The translations under genes and the position numbers were made by a program. From Amycolatopsis coloradensis (GTDB taxonomy: Bacteria > Actinomycetota > Actinomycetes > Mycobacteriales > Pseudonocardiaceae): a stretch of 64,000 nucleotides of DNA. Within the stretch, counting starts at the first letter, position 1. Each line of letters opens with the position of its first letter. Under the pieces are notes generated by a model. That model did not search any database. It was not told the origin of the DNA and was given only the letters and a program-made list of their open reading frames with translations. The stretch is from positions 660,873 to 724,872 of the forward strand of contig NZ_MQUQ01000015.1 in assembly GCF_001953865.1 (NCBI RefSeq). Direction: 5' to 3'. Positions 23,907-32,385 of this stretch are shown here, piece after piece.

Positions 23907-26309
23907 TTACGCCGCTTGGGCGACCGGAGCCGTCGCCGGGGCCAGCGCGATGTCCAGCACGTCGCGGACGTTCGCCACGGCGTGGACGTCCAGCTGCGCC
24001 AGCACTTCCGCCGGGACGTCGTCGAGATCCGGCTCGTTGCGCTGCGGGATGATCACCGTCTTCATCCCCGCCCGGTGCGCGGCCAGCAGCTTCTGCTTGA
24101 CCCCGCCGATCGGCAGCACGCGCCCGGTCAGCGACACCTCACCGGTCATCGCGACGTCCGACCTCACGACCCGGCCCGAAAGCAGGGACGCCAGCGCGGT
24201 CGTCATCGTGATGCCGGCGCTCGGCCCGTCCTTGGGCACCGCGCCGGCCGGGACGTGCACGTGGATGCCGCGGTCCTTCAGGTCGCCGACCGGCAGTTCC
24301 AGCTCGGCGCCGTGCGAACGCAGATAGGACAGCGCGATCTGCACCGACTCCTTCATCACGTCACCCAGCTGACCGGTCAGTGACAGTCCGGTCGAGCCGG
24401 ATTCCGGATCCGCCAGCGACGCCTCGATGTAGAGGACGTCACCGCCGGCGCCGGTCACCGCCAAACCGGTCGCCACGCCGGGGGTCGACGTGCGCTGCGT
24501 CGACGCGGGCAGCGAGGACTCCGGCAGGTGCCGCGGTCGGCCGAGGTAGGTCTCGAGCCCTTCGGCGTCGATGGTCAGCGGCAGCTCGACCTCGTCCAGC
24601 GCGACCTTGGTCGCCACCTTGCGCAGCACCTTCGCGATGGTCCGGTTCGCGTTGCGCACCCCGGCCTCCCGCGTGTACTCGGCGGCGATCCGGCTGAACG
24701 CGTCGTCGGTCAGCGTGACGTCTTCCTTGCCGAGGCCGGCGCGGTCCAGCTCGCGGGGGAGCAGGTGGTCGCGGGCGATGGTGACCTTCTCGTGCTCGGT
24801 GTAGCCGTCGAGGGTGACCAGCTCCATCCGGTCCAGCAGCGGGCCGGGGATGGTTTCGAGCGCGTTCGCCGTCGCGAGGAACACGACGTCGGACAGGTCC
24901 AGCTCGACCTCGAGGTAGTGGTCGCGGAACGTGTGGTTCTGCTCCGGGTCCAGCACCTCCAGTAGCGCGGCCGTCGGGTCGCCGCGGTAGTCGGCGCCGA
25001 CCTTGTCGATCTCGTCGAGCAGCACGACCGGGTTCATCGACCCCGCTTCCTTGATGGCGCGGACGATCCGGCCGGGCAGCGCGCCGACGTAGGTGCGGCG
25101 GTGACCGCGGATCTCGGCTTCGTCGCGTATGCCGCCGAGCGCCACCCGGACGAACTTGCGGCCCATCGCCTTCGCCACGGACTCACCGAGCGACGTCTTG
25201 CCGACCCCAGGAGGACCGGCGAGCGCCAGCACGGCACCCGAACGGCGTCCGCCGACCGGCCCGAGCCCCGACTCCGCGCGGCGTTTGCGGACGGCCAAGT
25301 ACTCGATGATGCGTTCCTTCACGTCGTCGAGACCGGCGTGATCGGCGTCGAGGATGTCGCGCGCGGCGGCGATGTCGTGGACGTCGGCGGTGCGCTCGTT
25401 CCACGGCAGTTCGAGGACGGTGTCCAGCCACGTGCGGATCCAGCCGCCCTCGGGGGACTGGTCCGACGTCCGCTCCAGTTTGTCCACTTCGGACAGTGCG
25501 GCCTTCTTGACCGCGTCCGGCAGCTCGGCGGCCTCGACGCGGGCGCGGTAGTCGTCGTCGTTGGCGGTGCCGTCGAGTTCGCCCAGTTCCTTGCGGATCG
25601 CTTCGAGCTGGCGGCGCAGCAGGAATTCCTTCTGCTGCTTCTCCATGCCCTCCTGGACGTCCTTGCGGATGGTGTCGGTGACTTCGAGCTCGGCCAGCTG
25701 CTCACGGCTCCATTCGAGGGCCTTTTCGAGCCGTGCCGAAACGTCGAGCGTGGAGAGCAACTCGAGCTTCTGCTCGGTCTTCAGGTACGACGAGTTGCCC
25801 GCGAGGTCGGCGAGCGCGGACGGGTCCTCGACCTCCTGGACGGCGTCGATCATCTGCCAGCCGCCCCGCTGCTGGAGGATCGCGAGGACGACGCTCTTGT
25901 ACTCGGAGGCGAGCTTCGCGGAGTTGTCGTCGGTGGTCTCGGTGGCGACCTCGGCGTGGACCCACCGGGCGGCGCCGGGCCCGTCGGCGATCCTGCCGAC
26001 GACGGCGCGGCGGGTACCGCGCAGCAGCACCGCGGTCTTGCCGCCGGGCACGCGGCCGATGCGCTCGACGGTCGCGATGGTGCCCAGCTCGGCGTACTCG
26101 CCGTGGGCGCGGGGAACGATCAGCACCTCGGCCTTGGTGGCGGCGCTGGACCGGATCCCCGGGAAGGAAGCCTGGGCAGGCGTGGTGGCCTGGGCGGACT
26201 CCACCGCGGCGCGCGTCTCCGTGTCGGCGAGGTCGAGCGGGACGATCATGCCCGGCAGCACGACGTCGTCATCGAGCGGGAGGACGGGCAGGAGGCGGTT
26301 GTCGGTCAT
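23907..26309 (-). CDS. lon: ATP-dependent protease Lon (800 aa)
   Basis: Lon degrades misfolded and selected regulatory proteins in the cytoplasm as a hexamer. The N-terminal substrate domain begins LLPVLPLDDDVVLPGM. The AAA module has Walker A GPPGVGKT (365-372) and Walker B VVLLDEIDKV. The protease domain has the Ser697-Lys738 dyad (KDGPSAG and GGVKQKLLAAH). Length is that of actinobacterial Lon. ATG at 26309 has GAGGAG seven nt upstream. A HAIR element at 26328 and a ClgR box at 26380 show probable dual heat-shock and proteolysis control. Confidence 0.97.
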   Translation of the reverse strand: MTDNRLLPVLPLDDDVVLPGMIVPLDLADTETRAAVESAQATTPAQASFPGIRSSAATKAEVLIVPRAHGEYAELGTIATVERIGRVPGGKTAVLLRGTRRAVVGRIADGPGAARWVHAEVATETTDDNSAKLASEYKSVVLAILQQRGGWQMIDAVQEVEDPSALADLAGNSSYLKTEQKLELLSTLDVSARLEKALEWSREQLAELEVTDTIRKDVQEGMEKQQKEFLLRRQLEAIRKELGELDGTANDDDYRARVEAAELPDAVKKAALSEVDKLERTSDQSPEGGWIRTWLDTVLELPWNERTADVHDIAAARDILDADHAGLDDVKERIIEYLAVRKRRAESGLGPVGGRRSGAVLALAGPPGVGKTSLGESVAKAMGRKFVRVALGGIRDEAEIRGHRRTYVGALPGRIVRAIKEAGSMNPVVLLDEIDKVGADYRGDPTAALLEVLDPEQNHTFRDHYLEVELDLSDVVFLATANALETIPGPLLDRMELVTLDGYTEHEKVTIARDHLLPRELDRAGLGKEDVTLTDDAFSRIAAEYTREAGVRNANRTIAKVLRKVATKVALDEVELPLTIDAEGLETYLGRPRHLPESSLPASTQRTSTPGVATGLAVTGAGGDVLYIEASLADPESGSTGLSLTGQLGDVMKESVQIALSYLRSHGAELELPVGDLKDRGIHVHVPAGAVPKDGPSAGITMTTALASLLSGRVVRSDVAMTGEVSLTGRVLPIGGVKQKLLAAHRAGMKTVIIPQRNEPDLDDVPAEVLAQLDVHAVANVRDVLDIALAPATAPVAQAA

Positions 26310-26327
26310 CTGTGCACTCCTCGGTTA

Positions 26328-26348
26328 GTTGAGTCTGTCTAGCTCAAC
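26328..26348 (-). promoter_or_regulatory. HAIR element (HspR operator) upstream of lon
   Basis: GTTGAGT-N7-GCTCAAC is an inverted repeat close to the HAIR consensus CTTGAGT-N7-ACTCAAG. The inner bases TTGAGT and CTCAA match. It starts 19 nt upstream of the lon ATG, so it probably overlaps the promoter or transcription start. HspR repression of lon is established in Streptomyces. Confidence 0.75.
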
Positions 26349-26379
26349 TCTCCGATCGACCCGTTTGTTTCCTCCTCAC

Positions 26380-26396
26380 GTTCGCCGTCAGCGATC
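26380..26396 (-). promoter_or_regulatory. ClgR box upstream of lon
   Basis: GTTCGC-N5-GCGATC matches the ClgR activator consensus GTTCGC-N5-GCGAAC at 11 of 12 positions. It lies 70 nt upstream of the lon start, farther out than the HAIR element, as expected for an activator. Confidence 0.7.
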
Positions 26397-26402
26397 ACCC
26401 TC

Positions 26403-26614
26403 CCCTCCGACCTTTGCGCCCCAACGCGGCGCAGTTAGCCCGCTAAACGCAAGGCGCACACAGCAAAGGTCGGATGTCCCAGGTGGGCCAAGCGTCGCGA
26501 AAGCCCCTTCCGGGACGCCAGGCGTCCTGAAAGTGGCTTTCGCGACATCGGTCCCGTTCCCTCTGCGCCCCTCCGACGTCTGCGCCCCAACGCGGCGCAG
26601 TTAGCCCGCTAAAG
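26403..26614. repeat. Direct-repeat pair with TTAG/CTAA cores, flanking a hairpin
   Basis: Two nearly identical stretches of about 45 bp (26403-26449 and 26568-26614) share CCTCCGAC, TGCGCCCCAACGCGGCGCA and a CAGTTAG-cccg-CTAAA core. The first core (26432-26449) ends CTAAACG and the second (26598-26614) is degraded to CTAAAGT. TGCGCC and GGCGCA also form a small hairpin inside each. Between them lies the long hairpin at 26494-26546. The whole fills the 333-bp gap between lon and the DUF574 gene with its regulatory sites; no gene is seen. Confidence 0.75.
26494..26546. terminator. 26-bp near-perfect hairpin
   Basis: Arms 26494-26519 and 26521-26546 match at 23 of 26 positions, beginning and ending GTCGCGAAAG and CTTTCGCGAC. 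It lies downstream of the DUF574 methyltransferase gene on the same strand and upstream of the lon promoter, where it would stop read-through into lon. Confidence 0.65.
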
Positions 26615-26642
26615 TCGCCGCCTCGAGGTAAGAGGTCGGACG

Positions 26643-27491
26643 TCAGGGGTGGGTGGCGACACCGCACCAGGCGAACGGCCGGGCGCCTTCCTCGTCTCGC
26701 CGTAGTTCTCGTACCGGCCGCCAGTCGGGCAGGTTGACGACGCCGGGCTCCAGCAGCGGCCAGTCCCCGAAGAGGGGCTCGATCTCCTCGCGGTCCCGCA
26801 TCCACACCGGGTTGCTCGTCTTCCGGTACTGCTCGACCATCCAGCGGAGCCCGTCGGCGTCCTTGCCGGTCTGTCCCCCGAAGCTCATGTGGGACAGCCC
26901 CAGCCAGCTGCCCGGCGCCAGCGCGTTCCGGTAGGTCGCGACCAGTGCGGGCGGATCGTCGTGCGGCCCGGCGAAGTGCAGCACGGCCATCATCATCAGG
27001 CACACCGGCTGCGAGAAGTCGATCAGCCGCAACGTCTCCGGATGCCGCAGGACGTCCTTGGGCCGCCGCATGTCCGCGTGGACGATCCCGGCCCAGTCGG
27101 TCGCGTCGTGCCGTTCGAGGATCAGCTCCGCGTGCGCCACCGCCACCGGCTCGTAGTCGACGTACACGACCTTCGCGGTATCGCCGGGCTCCAGTTCCTC
27201 TTCGACGATCTCGTGCACGTTCCCGGCGGTCGGGACACCGGAACCGAGATCGACGAACTGCCTGATCCCGGCGTTCAACGCGGCGCGCACGACACGGTTC
27301 ATGAACTCGCGGTTGTGCCGCGCGCCCGGTTTGACCCACCGCCACTGCTTTTCCAGCGCGCGGGCGAACTCGCGGTCGACGGCCCAGTTGTGCTTTCCGC
27401 CGAGGAACCAGTCGTAGATCCTCGCCGCGGACGGCTTTTCGGTGTCGACCCCGGTCGGCGCCACCGGGGCCGCGTCATCGTCCCTGGTCAC
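26643..27491 (-). CDS. DUF574-type SAM-dependent methyltransferase (282 aa)
   Basis: GTG at 27491 with a GGGGG site is the preferred start; longer in-frame readings overlap the neighbouring gene. The family-specific opening KPSAARIYDWFLGGKHNWAVDRE (about 20-41) and SAM loop VDLGSGVPTAGNVHEIV (80-96) are clear. Later come YVDYEPVAVAHAELIL and the ending PFAWCGVA. This family (PF04672-like) is large in actinomycetes, and many genomes hold dozens of copies. Substrates are mostly unknown. Confidence 0.9.
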   Translation of the reverse strand: MTRDDDAAPVAPTGVDTEKPSAARIYDWFLGGKHNWAVDREFARALEKQWRWVKPGARHNREFMNRVVRAALNAGIRQFVDLGSGVPTAGNVHEIVEEELEPGDTAKVVYVDYEPVAVAHAELILERHDATDWAGIVHADMRRPKDVLRHPETLRLIDFSQPVCLMMMAVLHFAGPHDDPPALVATYRNALAPGSWLGLSHMSFGGQTGKDADGLRWMVEQYRKTSNPVWMRDREEIEPLFGDWPLLEPGVVNLPDWRPVRELRRDEEGARPFAWCGVATHP

Positions 27492-27528
27492 AGAAACCCC
27501 CTGATCCTCGAAGATCAGCCTATCGGGG

Positions 27529-28467
27529 TCACGGCACCGCGGGCCGCCGCTGCCAGTACGTCCAGAGCGGCCGGTAACCCTGCGCGTACCAGAACGGCGT
27601 CGAGCGCGGGTTGGCCAGCGCGTGGTGCAGCAGCACGGCTTCGGTCCCGCATTCGTCGAAAACCTGGTGCGCGTGCGCGGCGAGCGCCGACCCCACCCCG
27701 CTCGACCGCGCCGGTTCCGCCACCGCCAGCGACGACAGATAGCCGACCCGATCGGCCGCGACCCGGTCGCCGATCCACGACGTCTCGTCGGGGAACTGCA
27801 CCCGCACCATGCCCAGTGCGCGTCCGTACAGCTCGGCGATCCACAGTGTCGGATTCTCCCGGCCCAGCTGTTTCGACAGGTCCGCGGTGATCGCTTCTTC
27901 CGCGCCCTCGCGCAAAGTGACAGAACCGAACTGCGCGTCATAACGCTGCAATTCCAGTTCGAGCCCGACGGCGGTTTTGAGATCATCGGCTTCGGCGGGC
28001 CGGATGTGCACTCCGGGAGTGGCGGGTGGTCCCGTCACGGCCAGCCGGTCGGCCGGACGGACCGCGATCACCAGTACCGGCGCGAAGCCGCGGCGCAGCA
28101 ATTCGGCCGAGCCGGGCGAATCGCGGCTGGGCCGCACCACGGTCGCCGCCGTTTCGACATCCCCAGGTGGGGCGACCGCCTTCAGATGTTCATCCCATCG
28201 GGTGAGTAATGCGTCGAGCGCCGCTTCCGGGCGGGGGCCGGTGAGCCGGGCTTCGAGGCGATGTTCGACGAGGGCCCGCCACGGAGAGTCAACAGAATCG
28301 GGGCCCGCTTCAGTCCGTACCGACAATCCGGCGGCGGCCGAGTCGCCTTCTGTCGCGAAGAGTGACACGGCGCCCTCGGCAGGCTCCAGTGCAGGCATTT
28401 CGGGGAGCAGGGCGTCCACGGTGGCGAGCCGCTCGGCATGCCCGGCGGCGATGGCGTGGCTATTCAT
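27529..28467 (-). CDS. GNAT-family acetyltransferase with N-terminal extension (312 aa)
   Basis: The catalytic half is C-terminal. VGYLSSLAVAEPARSSGVGSALAAHAHQVFDE is the acetyl-CoA-binding motif A, and VLLHHALANPRSTPFWYAQGYRPLWTYWQRRP is motif B. The first 160 residues resemble a second, degenerate GNAT-like domain. ATG at 28467 (MNSHAIAAG) is used, but no good ribosome site is visible, so the start is uncertain. The acceptor substrate is unknown. Confidence 0.8.
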   Translation of the reverse strand: MNSHAIAAGHAERLATVDALLPEMPALEPAEGAVSLFATEGDSAAAGLSVRTEAGPDSVDSPWRALVEHRLEARLTGPRPEAALDALLTRWDEHLKAVAPPGDVETAATVVRPSRDSPGSAELLRRGFAPVLVIAVRPADRLAVTGPPATPGVHIRPAEADDLKTAVGLELELQRYDAQFGSVTLREGAEEAITADLSKQLGRENPTLWIAELYGRALGMVRVQFPDETSWIGDRVAADRVGYLSSLAVAEPARSSGVGSALAAHAHQVFDECGTEAVLLHHALANPRSTPFWYAQGYRPLWTYWQRRPAVP

Positions 28468-28617
28468 AGGACTATTCAAGCGCCTACTGACGGGTCCGAC
28501 GGGAACTTCACGAGATTGGCTCGGCCGTGGCGCCGCGTGACTTCCGGTAGTCGGAAGGAACGCGAATAACGCTCCCATTTCACCCCTTGGTCCACGCAGG
28601 TCAGGGCGACGCGCCCA

Positions 28618-28646
28618 TTGTTAACCCTGGGGTGATCTCATACTGT
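28618..28646 (+). promoter_or_regulatory. Candidate promoter of the GGDEF-EAL gene
   Basis: TTGTTA, 17 bp and TACTGT form a reasonable sigma70-type promoter about 100 nt upstream of the GGDEF-EAL start. Confidence 0.4.
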
Positions 28647-28747
28647 CTCGAATGGGACTTGGGTACGCCCTCCGGGGTACTGTATTGCCCTCGTCCCCGA
28701 GGTCGCGGTAGGACAAGACCGGTTGGGCAGCCGGGAAGGAAGGTCGG

Positions 28748-31363
28748 ATGCCGGACACGAACGGCAGGCCCGGGAGCGCCGCACAGGCGGCACCGGGCAA
28801 GGGAGGGGCCGTTACGGAGGCTCGTACCGACGAGCGACGATTCCGCGTCTACACCTTCGCCGTCCTCACCATGGGCATCGCCGCCGCGGCCGCGGTCAGC
28901 CTGTGGCTGGACTTCGAAGCCTCGGACGACCTGTTGTGGATCGGGCCGATCCTCGCGCTCGCGTTCCTGCTCGCCGAACAACTCGGGATCAACGTCGACG
29001 TCCGCAGCGGCATCTCGTGGACGATCTCGTTCACCGAGATCCCCCTGGTCATCGGCTTCTTCGTCGCACCATTCGAAGTCGTCCTCGTCGCGCATCTCGC
29101 GGCGGGCATCGGAACCCTGCTGGCACGCAAGGTGGCCGGCCGCGTCCTCTACAACGCGGGCGCGTTCCTGTTGGAGATCACCGGCGCGTTCGCCGTGGCA
29201 GGACTGGTGAAACAGGCCTCCGGCGCCCACGACATGACCTGGATCGCCGCGCTGGCGGGCACTTTGACCGCGCCGCTGGTCAGCACGCTGCTCGCGCTCG
29301 CCGCCGTCCGCGTGCTGCGCCGCCGGATGCGGGTCAGCACCGCGATCCGGCTGACCGGCCGCATCCTCGTCGTCGGTTTCGTCAACGCCTCGGTCGGTCT
29401 TTCCGGCTATTTGGTCATTTCCGGGACGCCGAAGGCCTGGCCGCTCGTGCTGGCCGTCTTCCTCGGGCTCACCGCGTTGTACTGGGCGTACTCCGATCTG
29501 CTCCGCGAACAGCGCGACATGGAAGCGCTGTCCGACGTCAGTTTGATGGTCGCGCGCTCCGGTCAGCAGGCCGCCGCGCGGCCTGCCGGGCGAGCCGACG
29601 AACTCGTCGGCGGCGTCGACGTCCGCGAGTGGGCGACCATCGCCGAACGCATCAAGGATCAGCTGGCCGCCGGCCGGGTCGTGCTCAGGCTGCGGTTGGA
29701 ACCCAAGGACACCATGCGGATGGTCGTCGCGGGTGACGAACTGCCGCCCGTGGACCCGGCCGCCGACGACCCGTTGCTGCGCCTTCCCGGCGCGCACGTC
29801 CGGCATTTCCGGATTACCGAAGCCAATCCCGACGTCCGCTCCGCGTTGCTCGACCGCGGCGCGCAGGAGGCGCTGGTCGTTCCGCTGCGCAGTGCGAACC
29901 AGCTCCTCGGCGTCGTCGAAGCGCACGACAGGCTGTCCCGCTGGCGTGGTTTCGGCAAGTACGACGTCCAGTTGCTCGGCACGATGGCCAGCCACCTCGC
30001 GACTTCGCTGGACAACCGGCGCCTCCTCGCGACCCTGCGCCACGACGCCTACCACGATCCGCTGACCGGCCTGCTCAACCGCCCGGGCTTCCGCCAGGTC
30101 GCCAAGGAACCGTTGCGGGAACAGGTCGACGCGGTCGTGCTGCGGGTCGACCTCGACGTCTTCTCCACGGTCAGCGACGCGCTCGGTTACGTGTGGGCTG
30201 ACAGGATGGTCATCGCCGCCGGACGCCGGATCCGTGACGCGCTCGGTCCGGACGTCCCGCTCGCCAGGCTCGAAGGCGCGTCCTTCGCCGCACTTCTCGT
30301 CGGCTGCGCGCCGGAACGCGCCCAGGCCGCCGCGGAACTGCTCCGCGCGGAACTCGTCGCCCCGTACCCGGTGGACCGGCTTTCCGTCGAAGCCAACGCG
30401 ATGATCGGCTACGCCACGTCGTCTGCCGAAGACGACGACCAGGTCGACGTCGATGGACTCCTCCAGCGCGCAGACGTCGCCGTCCGCGCCACCAAGGGCG
30501 GCGAAGAGGTCCGCGGCTACATGGCCAGCATGGGCCAGATCTTCATGCGCCGGTTCCAGATGGTCACGCAGTTCCGGCAGTCGCTCGAAGAAGGCCAGCT
30601 CAGCGTCCACTACCAGCCGAAGATCACCTTGCCGAACCGGCAGATCCAGGGTGTCGAGGCGCTGGTGCGCTGGGTGCACCCGGAGTTCGGCAGGCTCGGC
30701 CCGGACGAGTTCGTCCCGGCGATCGAAGCGGCGGGCCTCATCGGCGTCCTGACGTCCTTCGTCCTCGAAGAGTCGTTGAAGCGGGTGCGGAAGTGGCTCG
30801 ACGAAGGCCTGCGCATCTCCGCCGCGGTGAACCTGTCGGTGCGGAACCTGGCCGACGAGGACTTCCCGACGAAGGTCGCCCGCGAACTCGACCGCTTCGG
30901 CATCCCGCCGGAGCTGCTCACCTTCGAACTGACCGAATCCGGTGTGATGTCCGACCCGCAGAAGGCGCTGCCGATCCTGCGGGAACTGCACTCGCTGGGC
31001 ATCGTGCTCGCGGTGGACGACTTCGGCACCGGTTACTCGTCGCTGGCCTATCTGCGGCAGCTTCCGGTCGACCAGGTCAAGATCGACAAGAGCTTCGTCC
31101 TCGGCATGGGCACCGACCTCGGCGACCTCGCCGTCGTGCGGTCCATCGTCGAATTGGGCCACTCGCTCGGCCTCACAGTCGTCGCCGAGGGTGTCGAGGA
31201 AGACGTGGCGCGGGATCAGCTCGAAGCGATGGGATGTGACGTGGCACAGGGCTACCTCATCTCGCGGCCGCTGCCGGAGGACCGCCTGGAGGCATGGCTG
31301 CAGGCCCGCACGGCGCGTTCGCCGGGCCGACACTCCGAGACCGTTTTAACCCTGCTGACCTGA
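28748..31363 (+). CDS. Membrane GAF-GGDEF-EAL protein, probable c-di-GMP phosphodiesterase (871 aa)
   Basis: About six hydrophobic segments (residues 35-245) form a membrane sensor. A GAF-like region (about 290-420) precedes a GGDEF domain whose catalytic loop reads LEGASFAALL (EGASF at 509-513) instead of GGDEF, so cyclase activity is very unlikely. The EAL domain keeps the key motifs: E637-A-L, NLSVRNL, ELTES, DDFGTGYSSL, KIDKSFV and VAEGVEE. It should therefore hydrolyse c-di-GMP, with the dead GGDEF perhaps binding GTP as a sensor. It is a single gene followed by a tRNA cluster. C-di-GMP controls development in related actinomycetes. Confidence 0.94.
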   Translation: MPDTNGRPGSAAQAAPGKGGAVTEARTDERRFRVYTFAVLTMGIAAAAAVSLWLDFEASDDLLWIGPILALAFLLAEQLGINVDVRSGISWTISFTEIPLVIGFFVAPFEVVLVAHLAAGIGTLLARKVAGRVLYNAGAFLLEITGAFAVAGLVKQASGAHDMTWIAALAGTLTAPLVSTLLALAAVRVLRRRMRVSTAIRLTGRILVVGFVNASVGLSGYLVISGTPKAWPLVLAVFLGLTALYWAYSDLLREQRDMEALSDVSLMVARSGQQAAARPAGRADELVGGVDVREWATIAERIKDQLAAGRVVLRLRLEPKDTMRMVVAGDELPPVDPAADDPLLRLPGAHVRHFRITEANPDVRSALLDRGAQEALVVPLRSANQLLGVVEAHDRLSRWRGFGKYDVQLLGTMASHLATSLDNRRLLATLRHDAYHDPLTGLLNRPGFRQVAKEPLREQVDAVVLRVDLDVFSTVSDALGYVWADRMVIAAGRRIRDALGPDVPLARLEGASFAALLVGCAPERAQAAAELLRAELVAPYPVDRLSVEANAMIGYATSSAEDDDQVDVDGLLQRADVAVRATKGGEEVRGYMASMGQIFMRRFQMVTQFRQSLEEGQLSVHYQPKITLPNRQIQGVEALVRWVHPEFGRLGPDEFVPAIEAAGLIGVLTSFVLEESLKRVRKWLDEGLRISAAVNLSVRNLADEDFPTKVARELDRFGIPPELLTFELTESGVMSDPQKALPILRELHSLGIVLAVDDFGTGYSSLAYLRQLPVDQVKIDKSFVLGMGTDLGDLAVVRSIVELGHSLGLTVVAEGVEEDVARDQLEAMGCDVAQGYLISRPLPEDRLEAWLQARTARSPGRHSETVLTLLT

Positions 31364-31443
31364 GGTTTTGCGGTAACCTGACCCCCGGTCAAGGCCCCTT
31401 AACCGGCCTGCTAATCTTTCTAAGTCCTCGCGAGAGGGCAAGG

Positions 31444-31516
31444 CCCCTTTAGCTCAGTCGGTAGAGCGTTTCCATGGTAAGGAAAAGGTCTACGGTTCGA
31501 TTCCGTAAAGGGGCTC
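31444..31516 (+). tRNA. tRNA-Thr (GGT)
   Basis: GCCCCTT pairs with AAGGGGC. The D arm reads AGCTCAGTCGGTAGAGC. The loop ATGGTAA gives anticodon GGT, and GGTTCGATTCC is the T arm. Discriminator base T, no encoded CCA. Confidence 0.96.
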
Positions 31517-31565
31517 GCAACCTCAACCGCGTCACGCTAGCGTGTCGCGGTTAGGGTTATGTAAG

Positions 31566-31638
31566 GGCGGTGTAGCTCAGCTGGCAGAGCAAGCGGCTCA
31601 TAATCGCTGTGTCGCCGGTTCAAGTCCGGCCACCGCTA
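31566..31638 (+). tRNA. tRNA-Met (CAT)
   Basis: GGCGGTG pairs with CACCGCT (one G-T pair). The D arm is AGCTCAGCTGGCAGAGC, the anticodon loop CTCATAA gives CAT, and the T arm is GGTTCAAGTCC. The paired position 1-72 points to elongator, not initiator, tRNA-Met. The rpmG start follows at 46 nt. Confidence 0.95.
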
Positions 31639-31683
31639 CGCGGTAATCCTGGGTATCCCAGGCCTAGTAGAGAAGGAAATGCT

Positions 31684-31848
31684 GTGGCTGCCACTGACGT
31701 GCGACCGAAGATCACGCTCGCGTGTGAGGAGTGCAAGCACCGCAACTACATCACCAAGAAGAACCGGCGCAACAACCCGGATCGCCTGGAGATGAAGAAG
31801 TTCTGCCCGAACTGCGGTACGCACCGGACTCACAAAGAGACCCGCTGA
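31684..31848 (+). CDS. rpmG: 50S ribosomal protein L33 (54 aa)
   Basis: GTG at 31684 with AAGGA six nt upstream starts AATDVRPKITLACEECKHRN. CEEC and CPNC form the zinc-binding site of the cysteine-containing L33 type. The C-terminus GTHRTHKETR is typical. Position before hadAB and after tRNA-Thr/Met agrees with the conserved actinobacterial order. A hairpin follows at 31874. Confidence 0.97.
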   Translation: MAATDVRPKITLACEECKHRNYITKKNRRNNPDRLEMKKFCPNCGTHRTHKETR

Positions 31849-31873
31849 GCGTCTGGCGGTTCTACAAGTCTCA

Positions 31874-31908
31874 CCCGAAGCCGTCCTGGTCACCAGGGCG
31901 GCTTCGGG
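31874..31908 (+). terminator. rpmG terminator hairpin
   Basis: CCCGAAGCCGTCCTGGT (31874-31890) pairs with 31892-31908 with one wobble pair and a minimal loop, 26 nt after the rpmG stop. It is followed by CATTTCC. Confidence 0.85.
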
Positions 31909-31935
31909 CATTTCCGGGTTCGGTAGCCTGCTCGA

Positions 31936-32385
31936 GTGGCCTTGGACCAGTCGTTCACCGGGCGGGTGTACCCGCCGACCAGTACCTATGAAGTGAGTCG
32001 CGAGAAGATCCGGGAGTTCGCCGACGCGCTCGGCGACACGAACCCGCTCTACCGCGACACCGAAGCGGCGAAGGCGGCCGGTCACCCCGACGTCATCGCA
32101 CCGCCGACGTTCCTCACGATCATCAACCTCGCCTCGATCAACGCGATCGTCACCGACCCCGAGCTGGGGCTCGACTATTCGCGGATGGTGCACGGCGACC
32201 AGCGGTTCACCTACGCGCGGCCGGTGCACGCGGGGGACATCCTGTCGCTCACCACGCATATCGACAAGATCATGACCCGTGCGGGGAACGACTTCATCAA
32301 CCTGCGCGCCGAGATCTCCGGCGCCGACGGTGGCCCGATCGCCACCACGTACGCCCAGCTCGTGGTCCGAGGGGAGGGCGCGTGA
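31936..32385 (+). CDS. hadA: HadA-like (3R)-hydroxyacyl dehydratase subunit (149 aa)
   Basis: This is a hot-dog-fold MaoC-type subunit: YEVSREKIREFADALGDTNPLY, then AAGHPDVIAPPTFLTIINL. HadA-type subunits mainly bind the acyl chain while HadB carries the catalytic Asp/His, and here the N-terminal hydratase loop is of the stabilising type. GTG at 31936 lacks a clear ribosome site but lies six nt after TAGCCT, so leaderless expression is possible. It overlaps hadB by four nt. The pair serves fatty acid elongation (FAS-II). Confidence 0.9.
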   Translation: MALDQSFTGRVYPPTSTYEVSREKIREFADALGDTNPLYRDTEAAKAAGHPDVIAPPTFLTIINLASINAIVTDPELGLDYSRMVHGDQRFTYARPVHAGDILSLTTHIDKIMTRAGNDFINLRAEISGADGGPIATTYAQLVVRGEGA

